From: Rubrivivax sp.
Lineage (GTDB): Bacteria; Pseudomonadota; Gammaproteobacteria; Burkholderiales; Burkholderiaceae_C
Direction: 5' to 3'
DNA length: 38,855 bases
Assembly (NCBI GenBank): GCA_030653505.1
Contig: JAURZK010000060.1
Span: 1-38,855, forward strand
The notes beneath the pieces were generated by a model. The model was not told the origin of the DNA, made no database searches, and was given only the letters and a program-made list of their open reading frames with translations. Below, one piece after another: positions 26,433-34,245 of the stretch; position 1 is the first letter of the stretch, and each line of letters opens with the position of its first letter. The position numbers and the translations under genes are program-made.

Positions 26433-27236
26433 TCACAGCCCGCGCAGCAGTTCGCGCAGGTAGGCCACCGGCACCGCGTAGGTGATTCCGGTGGGGCTGC
26501 TCAAGGCGCTCTCGCGGCTGCCCTTGACCAGCACCATGCTGACGACGCCCAGCACGCGACCGGTCTCGGCGTCCAGCACCGGGCCGCCGCTGTTGCCGGG
26601 GTAGGCCGTGGCGTCGAGCTGCAGCAGCTCGAAGTTGCCCTGGCGCAAGCGGCTCACCGCGCGCGGGTCGAGCTGGCTGGCCGTGGGCGCCGGCAGCGCG
26701 CCGGTGGTGACGCTGGACACGATGCCACGGTGGGTGACGACGGCATAGCCCAGTACGCCGCCGATCGGGAAGCCCAGCAGCGCGATGCCCTGGCCTTCAC
26801 GTGCCGCACCGGCGTCGGCGAGCGGCATGAAGGGCAGGGGGGCGCCTTCGACGCGCAGCAGGGCCAGGTCGCGCACGCGGTCGGTGGCCACCACGCGGGC
26901 CAGCCGGGCCTGGCCGTCGCCGCTGCCGCGCACGGAGAGGACGGCCATGCGCGGGCCGCTGTCGGTATCGGCGCCGGCGGGCAGCACGTGGAAGTTGGTG
27001 GCCACCAGCGTGCCATCGCCACGCGCATCGGCGACGACAAAACCGGTGCCGCGGAAGCCGAAGCGCGGGCTCTCGGTGGCGTTGAAGGTGCCCACCGGCA
27101 GCACCGAGGGCCTGGCGGTGGCGACGATGTCGGGCAGGCTCGTCGCACCCGCGGCAGATGTCCATCCACTGCCAGCCAGGGCCGCTGCCGCCGCGGTCAG
27201 CAGCGTTCGACGCCGCAGTGGCCCGGTCGGCGGCAT
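26433..27236 (-). CDS. Tat-exported trypsin-like serine protease
   Basis: A 267-residue exported protease of the trypsin/DegP fold without a PDZ domain. The N-terminus PLRRRTLLTAAAAAL is a twin-arginine signal. The catalytic triad is H83 (TNFHVL), D123 (RDLALLRV) and S216 (PGNSGGPV). The later GITYAVPVAYL is the usual end of DegP-like catalytic domains. ATG 27236 lies 2 nt after the stop of the first prsT gene; a TTG at 27242 would overlap it (TTGA). It is last in the prsK-prsR-prsT-prsT operon, so a role in processing or quality control of PEP-CTERM or EPS proteins is inferred. Confidence 0.9.
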   Translation of the reverse strand: MPPTGPLRRRTLLTAAAAALAGSGWTSAAGATSLPDIVATARPSVLPVGTFNATESPRFGFRGTGFVVADARGDGTLVATNFHVLPAGADTDSGPRMAVLSVRGSGDGQARLARVVATDRVRDLALLRVEGAPLPFMPLADAGAAREGQGIALLGFPIGGVLGYAVVTHRGIVSSVTTGALPAPTASQLDPRAVSRLRQGNFELLQLDATAYPGNSGGPVLDAETGRVLGVVSMVLVKGSRESALSSPTGITYAVPVAYLRELLRGL

Positions 27237-27238
27237 GT

Positions 27239-30016
27239 TCAAAGCGTCTTCAGCAGCGCAGCCACTTCGGCCTGGGCGCTGAACTTGTCGCCCAGGCGGG
27301 CCAGCGCGTCGAGTTCGTTGCGCGCCAGCGCCTTTTCACCGGCCTTGATGTAGAGCTTGGCCAGCCGCAGGTTCATGCCCGGATCCTTCGGTTCCAGTGC
27401 GGCGGCGCGCTTCTGCGCCTCGATGGCCTTGGGCAGCTGGTTCTCGGCCTCCAGTGCGCTGGCCAGCGTGTCGACGATGGGGGCACGGTTGGGCAGCAGC
27501 TCGTTGGCCTTCTCGGCCAGGGCCACCGCACCTGGCTTGCCCTGCTTGGCCAGCAGCCAGGCCACGTTGTTCATGGCCAGCGCATTGGCGGGCTGCACAT
27601 CGAGCACGGCGCGGTACCGTGCCTCGGCCTCGTCGAGCTTGTTCTGTGCCAGCGCCAGGTCGCCCAGGTAGTAGTTGAAGGCGGCGTCCTTCGGCTGGGC
27701 CTTCAGCCACTCGGCTGCCAGGCGTTCGGCGTCGGCGGCCTTGCCGCCGGCCAGCAGGACGGTGTGCAGCTTGGCCGTCGTCTCCGAGGACTTCGCCCGC
27801 TGCAGCGAGGCGCGGTAGGCGGCCTGTGCCGCGTCCCAGTTCCGGCGGCTGGTTTCGACCTCGGCTTCGAGGTTGTGGCCCAGTGCATCCTTCGGGTGGC
27901 GCTGCTGCAGGTCGCGCGCGATCCTCATCGCGTCGTTGGGGCGTTTGTCCATCATCGCCAGGCGGACCAGCGCGCGCTGCACGTTCACGTTGTCCGGCTG
28001 CAGCTGCGCTGCCCGGCGCAATGCATTGCCGGCGGCCTCGAGATCCTTGGTGGCGACATAGGCATCGGCCAGCCGCAGCTCATGCACGGCGTTGCGGGGC
28101 TGCAGGCTCGACAGCTTCTTGAAGGTGGACACGGCGCGCTGGTTGTCGCCGGCGGCCAGCTCGGCGCGGCCTTGGGCGTCCATCATCTCGTAGCTGTTCG
28201 GCAGCGCTGCCGCGCCGTCCTGCGCCGCCAACAATGCGGCCTTGCCGTCGCCGATGCTGATGAGGTGGTTGACCAGCACGATGTGCGGGCGGGGCTCGGC
28301 AGGGTTGATCTTCACCGCCTCACGCAGGGAAGCCGTGACGGTGGCCGCCGGTGCACCGATGCGGGCGTCGAGCTCGGCCATCGCCAGGCGTGCCTGCCAG
28401 CTCTTGGGCTGGGCCTGGATGAAGGCGTTGAAGCGCTTGCGCGCGTCTTCAGGCTTCTTCGCTGCCATGTCCAGCGCGGCCAGGCTGGCCACGGGCGGGA
28501 AGTAGGCCGGTTCCTTGGCGATGGCGGCCTCGAAGCTCTTGATGGCGCCGGGCAGGTCGTTCTTCAGCGTCAGCACGCGGCCGCGCAGCTGCAGCGGCAG
28601 CGCCTGGTCGGGCATCTTCTTCTCGAGGCCGTCGATGGCCTTCAGTGCGCCAGCCAGGTCGTTCTGGCGCAGCCGGGCGCTGACGAGTGCCAGGTCGGCG
28701 CGCGGCCCGCTGTCGCCTGCGGCCACGGCCTCGAGCTCGCCGATGGCACCACCGGCGTTGCCGCGAGCCATCTGCGCCAGGGCGGCCGAGGTGCGCACGC
28801 GGCTGTCCTGCGGCGAGGCCTTCAGCGCCAGCGCGAAGGCCTCTTCCGAGCGTTTGGCATCGCCGAGCTGAAGGTAGGCCTCGCCGGCCAGCGACAGCGT
28901 GGTGCCGTCGCCCTTGCCGGTTTCGATCACGGGCTTCAGCACGTCAAGCGTCTTTGCCGGTTCGCCGATGCGCAGGTAGGTCTGCGCCAGCAGCAGCCGC
29001 GTCAGGACCTGCTGCGGCGCCAGCTTCAACGCCTTGGCCAGCATCGCTTCGGCCGGCAGGTAGTTGCGCAGGCGGAAATCGGCTGCGCCGGCCAGTTCCA
29101 GCACGCGCACGTTGTTCGGGAAGGCCTTCAGGACCTGGTCGGTGATCTCGCGCGTGCGCTTGTAGTCCTTGTCGGCGAACGCGAACTGGGCTTCGAGGAG
29201 CAGGGTCTCGGGGTGATTGGGCGAGTTCTTCTTGAGCAGCTCGAACTCGGCCCGGGCCTCGGGATCCTTCTTCTGCAGCAGCAGGATGTTGGTGACGGCG
29301 GTGCGCGCGGCCACCGAGTCGGCGTGCGTGGTGAGCACCTGGCGGTAGGCGGCCGTGGCGCCGTCGATGTCGCGCTTGCCGTGCAGCAGCATGTCGCCCT
29401 TGAGCACGCCGGCACGTTCGTTGGTGGGGTCGGCGGTGAGGGCTTGATTGAGCTGTGTCAGGGCATCGTCGATATCTCCACTGGTGGCGGTCAGCCTCGC
29501 GCGCACGATCATCGCGGCTGCATGGCCTGGCTTGGCGCGCAGGGCCTCCTGCACCATGGCTCGGGCCCTATCGGGGTCGTTCTGTACCGCGTAGGCCGTA
29601 GCAAGGCTGGTCTTGAGCTCGGCCTCGGCCTGCGCATCCTTCAGGTGCAGGGCGGAAAACTGCGTGATGAGCCTGCCTTCTTCGCCCGCGGCCAGCATCG
29701 CCTGCGCCAGCGGAGGTACGACCCGCTCGTCGGCGACCTGCAATTCCTGAGCCTTGCGCAGTTCCACCAGTGCGCCTTGCACATCCCCGCTTTCCAGCAA
29801 CGCACGGCCCAGGAGCAGGCGTGCTTCACCCGAACTGGCGTTCTTCTGCAGCGCGTTCTTCAGCTGGATCACGGCGCCCTTGGCGTCATTCTTGTCCAGC
29901 AGCGACTTGGCGGACGCAATGAGATCCGCTTCGGAGCTGCCACCACAGGCGGCGAGAAGCAGGGTCGTTGCCAGCGCCAGGCCTTGCCACTGATTTCGTT
30001 GCGAACTGAGGACCAT
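27239..30016 (-). CDS. prsT: PrsT-type TPR-repeat lipoprotein of the PEP-CTERM/XrtA system (copy 1)
   Basis: A 925-residue lipoprotein. The signal peptide ends at the lipobox LLAAC (C24), and the rest is a long chain of TPR repeats, for example DAKGAVIQLKNALQKN, GEARLLLGRALLESGD, PTNERAGVLKGDMLLHG and the late ALAMNNVAWLLAKQGKPG. PrsT proteins (PEP-CTERM system TPR-repeat family) are membrane-anchored partners of the XrtA exosortase/EPS locus; the exact role is not known. ATG 30016 is chosen because GGAAG lies 6-7 nt upstream; GTG 30040 is the alternative. It is collinear with the neighbouring copy 2 from lipobox to C-terminus, so the pair arose by duplication. The gap to copy 2 is 30 bp. Confidence 0.92.
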   Translation of the reverse strand: MVLSSQRNQWQGLALATTLLLAACGGSSEADLIASAKSLLDKNDAKGAVIQLKNALQKNASSGEARLLLGRALLESGDVQGALVELRKAQELQVADERVVPPLAQAMLAAGEEGRLITQFSALHLKDAQAEAELKTSLATAYAVQNDPDRARAMVQEALRAKPGHAAAMIVRARLTATSGDIDDALTQLNQALTADPTNERAGVLKGDMLLHGKRDIDGATAAYRQVLTTHADSVAARTAVTNILLLQKKDPEARAEFELLKKNSPNHPETLLLEAQFAFADKDYKRTREITDQVLKAFPNNVRVLELAGAADFRLRNYLPAEAMLAKALKLAPQQVLTRLLLAQTYLRIGEPAKTLDVLKPVIETGKGDGTTLSLAGEAYLQLGDAKRSEEAFALALKASPQDSRVRTSAALAQMARGNAGGAIGELEAVAAGDSGPRADLALVSARLRQNDLAGALKAIDGLEKKMPDQALPLQLRGRVLTLKNDLPGAIKSFEAAIAKEPAYFPPVASLAALDMAAKKPEDARKRFNAFIQAQPKSWQARLAMAELDARIGAPAATVTASLREAVKINPAEPRPHIVLVNHLISIGDGKAALLAAQDGAAALPNSYEMMDAQGRAELAAGDNQRAVSTFKKLSSLQPRNAVHELRLADAYVATKDLEAAGNALRRAAQLQPDNVNVQRALVRLAMMDKRPNDAMRIARDLQQRHPKDALGHNLEAEVETSRRNWDAAQAAYRASLQRAKSSETTAKLHTVLLAGGKAADAERLAAEWLKAQPKDAAFNYYLGDLALAQNKLDEAEARYRAVLDVQPANALAMNNVAWLLAKQGKPGAVALAEKANELLPNRAPIVDTLASALEAENQLPKAIEAQKRAAALEPKDPGMNLRLAKLYIKAGEKALARNELDALARLGDKFSAQAEVAALLKTL

Positions 30017-30046
30017 GGGGTTCTTCCGGACATGCGCCACAGCGCG

Positions 30047-32821
30047 TCAGAGTTTTTGCGCCAGCGCCGACACCTCGGCCTGTTGCGGATAACTGGCGCC
30101 CAGCGCCTTCAGGCGTTCGAGTTCGCTGCGGGCCAGCGCCTTGTCACCGACTTCGATCGCGATGCGCGCAAGCGAGAGGCGGTAGGAGGGCTCGGTGGGT
30201 CGCAGTTCAACCACGCGCTTTTGCAGTTCCAGCGCCCGGCCTGCCTGCTTGTCGACCAAAAGTGCCAGGGCCAGCGTGTCCATGAACTCGGGCTTGTCGG
30301 GGGCCAGGGCGACGGCGCGCTGTGCCGTCGCGACGCCGCCGGGCTTGCCGCGACTGGCCAGCACCCACGCCAGGTTATTCAGTGCCGCCGGGTAGTCCGG
30401 TCGCAACTTCACGATGCGGTGCAGACGCGTCTCGGCCTGATCGTAGTCCTTGCGCCCCATAGCGGTGGTGGCAAGCAGGTACTCGAAAGCCATGTCATCA
30501 GGGTTGGCCTTGTTCCAACTGGCGCCGTACTGGTCGGCCTCGGCGGCACGGCCATTGCGCTGCAGGGCCAGGTAGTAGTACCCCGCCAGCGCGGGGTCGT
30601 GGCCCTTCACCGCGAGACCGCGCTTCATGGCGGTCAGCGCTTGGTCGACGGCCTTCTGCCGCATGTGCACCGTGGCCTCGAAAAGGTAGCCGCCGACTTC
30701 GCGCGGGCGCTGCTGCTGCATGGTGCGCGCCAACTCCACTGCCTCACGCAGCCGGTTGTTGCCGATCATCAGGCTTGCCAATGCCTCTTGCGCGGGCACC
30801 GACTGGGGTGCCACGTCCAGCGCCTTGCGCAGCGCGGTCTCTGCTGCGGGCTTGCGGTTGGTGGCCCTGTAGATGTCGGCCAGCCGCAGGTAGGGTAGTG
30901 CTGAGCGCTGGTCGACATCGGCCACGCGGCGGAAGGTGCTGACCGCCTGCTCCACGTCGCCGGCTTCCATCTGCGCGCGGCCCATGGCGTCGAGCACGCG
31001 CAGGTCGTTGGGCAGGGCAGCCGCGGCGTCCTGGGCCACCGACAAGGCGTCCTTGAATTGGCGCTTGCGTGCCAGCAGATCGATCAACTGCAACCTTAGC
31101 GTGGGTTCGGTCGGAGAGAGCGTGATGCCCTCGGCCAGCAGCTGCCTGACCTCGTCCAGTGGCGCGTTGGCGCGCAGCCGCATGTCGGCCAGTGCCAGCC
31201 GCGCGAAGTGGTTCCTGGGCTCTGTCTTGAGGCTGGCCTGCAGGCGCTCGCGCGCCTGTTCGGGCTTGTTCTCCAGCAGGTCGAGCGAGGCCAGGTCGGT
31301 GGTGGCTGCAAACAGCGCCGGGTCGGCCTTGAGTGCCTGCTCGAAGTCGTTGCGCGCCGCGGGGTAGTCCTGGCGCAGTCGCTGGATGCGGCCGCGCAGG
31401 GCGAGCGTCGCGGCCCTGCCCGGCTCCTTGGCCAGCATGGCATTGGCCGCCTTCAGGGCCTCGTCGTACTCACGGCGGCTCAGCCGTGCACTGATGATGG
31501 CCTGGTCAGCAAATGTGTCCTTGGCGCTTTCCCCGGCGATGGCCTGAAGCTCGGCGAAGGCCGCATCGGCCTCACCGCGGCTGAAGTTCGTCAGCGCCAG
31601 CGCCGTGCGCACGCGCGTGTTGTCGGGCGTGATGCTCATCGCCTGACGGAAGGCGCTCTCGGCGGCCTTGGCATCGCCCAAGCTCAGCTGCGCCTGACCG
31701 GCCAGGGCATAGACGTCGGCGTCACGAACGCCCGCGGCCATCAGCGGCTGCAGTGCTTCGAGCGCCTTTGCCGGCTGTCCCATGCGCAGGTAGACCTCGG
31801 CGAGGTTGACGCGCGCAAAGCCCATCCGCGGGTTGATCTGCAGCGCCTTGACGAGATGCGATTCGGCCAGCACAAGCGACCCCAGCTGGCCCTCGATGGC
31901 GCCAGCCAGCAGCAGCACGCCGGGGCTGGCCGGCATCACCTTCAGCAGAGTCTGAGAAAGCTCGCGCGCCCGCTTGAAGTCGCGCTTCCAGAACGCCAGC
32001 TGCGCGTCTATGTTGACCGTCAGCGGGTGCTGGGGCAGCACCTTGCGCAACTGGTCGGCCTGGGCCTGGGCGCCCGGCAGGTCGCGCGCAGCGATGCGAT
32101 CGCTGATCAAGGCCAGATGCGAAGCGACGGAGGCCGGTTCGATGCTCACCGCCTTGCGGAAGGCCTCGTTGGCGCCCTTGCGGTCGTTCTTGGCGTAGGC
32201 CAGGAGCTCGCCCTTCAGATGCCACGCGTCGAACAGCTTCTCGTCGGCCTTCAGGGCCCGGTCCACCAGCGCCATGGCCTCGTCGAAATTGCGCAGCCCA
32301 CCCTGGATGCGCGCCTGCATCACCAGCGCGGGCGGGAAATCAGGAACGGCCTGCAGCGCCGCTGCGATGGCCGCTTCTGTCTTGTCTCGCTGGCCTTGGG
32401 CCGCCCAAGCCGTGGCCACGGTGGTCTTCAGCGAGGCCAGCGCCAGCTTGTCGTCCAGCGGCATCTCGCCATAGAGATCGGTCACCTTCTTGTCTTGGCC
32501 GGTGAACAGCAGCGCCCGTGCCAGGGCCGGCACCACCCGGTTGGAATCGAACTTCTGGTCCTGCGCCTTGTTCAGTTCCATCACGGCTGCGGCGGGATCG
32601 GATGCATCCAGCAGTGCCTTGCCCAGCAGGTAGCGTGCCTCGCCCGACTGCGGGTCCTTCTGCAGGGCTGCCTTGAACTGGATGACGGCGGCCTTGTGGT
32701 CGCTCTTGGCCGCAAAGGCGTTGCCCGAGGCCAACAGAGATTCCACCGACTCACTGCCGCAGCCGGCCAGGCCCAGCGCGGCCGTCAACGTTGCGGCCAG
32801 CGCCCAGTGCCTGAGCTTCAT
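30047..32821 (-). CDS. prsT: PrsT-type TPR-repeat lipoprotein of the PEP-CTERM/XrtA system (copy 2)
   Basis: A 924-residue lipoprotein with signal peptide MKLRHWALAATLTAALG and lipobox LAGC (C21), then TPR repeats to the end (KAAVIQFKAALQKDPQSGEA, GNAFAAKSDH, AALNNLAWVLASRGKPGG, DKALARSELERLKALG). It matches copy 1 along its whole length but with many substitutions, so the duplication is not recent. ATG 32821 (GAGG 8-9 nt upstream) gives the classical lipoprotein signal; ATG 32836 has AGGAG 10 nt upstream and adds five residues. It lies about 50 bp after prsR and is the first TPR gene of the operon. Confidence 0.92.
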   Translation of the reverse strand: MKLRHWALAATLTAALGLAGCGSESVESLLASGNAFAAKSDHKAAVIQFKAALQKDPQSGEARYLLGKALLDASDPAAAVMELNKAQDQKFDSNRVVPALARALLFTGQDKKVTDLYGEMPLDDKLALASLKTTVATAWAAQGQRDKTEAAIAAALQAVPDFPPALVMQARIQGGLRNFDEAMALVDRALKADEKLFDAWHLKGELLAYAKNDRKGANEAFRKAVSIEPASVASHLALISDRIAARDLPGAQAQADQLRKVLPQHPLTVNIDAQLAFWKRDFKRARELSQTLLKVMPASPGVLLLAGAIEGQLGSLVLAESHLVKALQINPRMGFARVNLAEVYLRMGQPAKALEALQPLMAAGVRDADVYALAGQAQLSLGDAKAAESAFRQAMSITPDNTRVRTALALTNFSRGEADAAFAELQAIAGESAKDTFADQAIISARLSRREYDEALKAANAMLAKEPGRAATLALRGRIQRLRQDYPAARNDFEQALKADPALFAATTDLASLDLLENKPEQARERLQASLKTEPRNHFARLALADMRLRANAPLDEVRQLLAEGITLSPTEPTLRLQLIDLLARKRQFKDALSVAQDAAAALPNDLRVLDAMGRAQMEAGDVEQAVSTFRRVADVDQRSALPYLRLADIYRATNRKPAAETALRKALDVAPQSVPAQEALASLMIGNNRLREAVELARTMQQQRPREVGGYLFEATVHMRQKAVDQALTAMKRGLAVKGHDPALAGYYYLALQRNGRAAEADQYGASWNKANPDDMAFEYLLATTAMGRKDYDQAETRLHRIVKLRPDYPAALNNLAWVLASRGKPGGVATAQRAVALAPDKPEFMDTLALALLVDKQAGRALELQKRVVELRPTEPSYRLSLARIAIEVGDKALARSELERLKALGASYPQQAEVSALAQKL

Positions 32822-32871
32822 GGTTGGGGTCCTCATCGAATGCTTGCTCCTGCTGCGTCGCGCTCGGCGGA

Positions 32872-34239
32872 CTACTTTATGGACAGCCGACGCATCAGGT
32901 CGTACAGCGTGGGTCGGCTTACCCCCAGCATCTCTGCGGCCCTGACGATGTTGCTGTTGCTGCGGGCCAGGGCGGCGACGATGGCCTGTCGTTCGGCGGC
33001 CTCGCGGACGGTGCGCAGGTCAAGGTCCGACCGTTCGCCGGCGTTGTCGCTGCTGATCGGCGAGGGCAGGTCCAGGTCTTCGCAGGTCAGCCGGTCGCCC
33101 TCGGCCATGATAGTGGCGCGCCTGAGCGAATTGATCAGTTCGCGCACGTTGCCGGGCCAACTGTGCTGCTCGATGGCCTTGATCGCGTCTTCGGTGAAAC
33201 CCAGCGCGCCGCGCTTCTCTTCCTGCGCAAACCGCCGCAGGTAGGCGTGGGCCAGCAGCACCGCGTCGCCGGTGCGGGTGCGCAGTGGCGGAATGTTCAC
33301 CACGATCTCGGCCAGCCGGTAGTACAGGTCCTCGCGAAAGCGCCCTTCGCTGATCTGCTGTTTCAGGTCCTGGTGCGTGGCGCAGACTACGCGCACGTCC
33401 ACGGGGATTTCGCTGCGTCCGCCCAGGCGCTCCACCGTGCGCTGCTGCAGAAAGCGCAGCAGCTTGGCCTGCAGGCTGTGCGGCAGGTCGCCGATTTCAT
33501 CGAGCATCAGCGTGCCGTTGTGCGCGGTCTCGATCTTGCCCGGCGTTGTCTTCACCGCGCCCGTGAAGGAGCCCTTCTCGTAGCCGAAGAGCTCACTTTC
33601 CAGCAGGTTCTCGGGGATGGCCGCGCAGTTGATGGCCACGAAGCGTCCGCTGCGCTTGCTGGCCACGTGCAGCCCCTGCGCCAGCACCTCCTTGCCGGTA
33701 CCGCTCTCGCCCAGCAGCAGCACCGTCGCGGTGCTGGAGGCCACGCGCTCGATGGTCCGCGCGACCTTCAGCGTGTCGGGGTCGCGGGTGATCAGGCCCG
33801 ACATCGCATCGGGATGCTGCAGCGACTGCAGCCGGCGGTTCTCGGCCTGCAGTTCGGCCAGCCGGTAGGCGCGCTCGACAGTGAGCGTCAGCACGTCGGG
33901 GTCGAAGGGCTTCGCCAGGAAGTCGTAGGCCCCAAGCCGCACCGCGCGCAGGGCATGCGTCTGGTGATTCTGGCCCGTGAGCACGATCACCTTGGTGGCG
34001 GGTTCCACGTCCAGTATCTGTTCCAGCAGGCGGAAGCCCTCGGAGACGTCGTCGGCGTCGGGTGGCAGCCCCAGGTCCATGGTCACCACCGCCGGCTGGT
34101 GACGGCGCACCTGCAGCAGCGCCGCCTCGCGGTCGCTCGCCGTGACCGACTCGAATCGGTCCAACGCCCACTTGATCTGCTTTTGCAGCGCGAGGTCGTC
34201 TTCGACGATGAGCAAGGGCGTGGTGATCGGCGTCGTCAT
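32872..34239 (-). CDS. prsR: PrsR, PEP-CTERM system sigma-54 response regulator
   Basis: A 455-residue response regulator. The receiver domain (1-120) has the acidic pair in IVEDDLAL, phospho-acceptor D55 (VVTMDLGLPPD), T in VIVLTGQ and K in FLAKPFDPD. The AAA+ domain has Walker A GESGTGKE, the sigma-54 loop as GSFTGA (in YEKGSFTGAVK), Walker B LMLDEIGDLP and the arginine finger region. A Fis-type helix-turn-helix closes it (NIVRAAEMLGVSRPTLYDLMRRL). Length and the receiver insert PPDADDVSEGF fit the PEP-CTERM-box response regulator family. It starts 6 bp after prsK and is known in the family to switch on PEP-CTERM genes with sigma-54. Confidence 0.95.
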   Translation of the reverse strand: MTTPITTPLLIVEDDLALQKQIKWALDRFESVTASDREAALLQVRRHQPAVVTMDLGLPPDADDVSEGFRLLEQILDVEPATKVIVLTGQNHQTHALRAVRLGAYDFLAKPFDPDVLTLTVERAYRLAELQAENRRLQSLQHPDAMSGLITRDPDTLKVARTIERVASSTATVLLLGESGTGKEVLAQGLHVASKRSGRFVAINCAAIPENLLESELFGYEKGSFTGAVKTTPGKIETAHNGTLMLDEIGDLPHSLQAKLLRFLQQRTVERLGGRSEIPVDVRVVCATHQDLKQQISEGRFREDLYYRLAEIVVNIPPLRTRTGDAVLLAHAYLRRFAQEEKRGALGFTEDAIKAIEQHSWPGNVRELINSLRRATIMAEGDRLTCEDLDLPSPISSDNAGERSDLDLRTVREAAERQAIVAALARSNSNIVRAAEMLGVSRPTLYDLMRRLSIK

Positions 34240-34245
34240 GGGGCG

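Noticed and set aside
27158..33244. Very long plus-strand open frames (one of 1246 codons) opposite the prsT genes
   Set aside because: They are antisense shadows of GC-rich genes: the translations are low-complexity and lack any family signature, while the minus strand encodes clear lipoboxes and TPR repeats.
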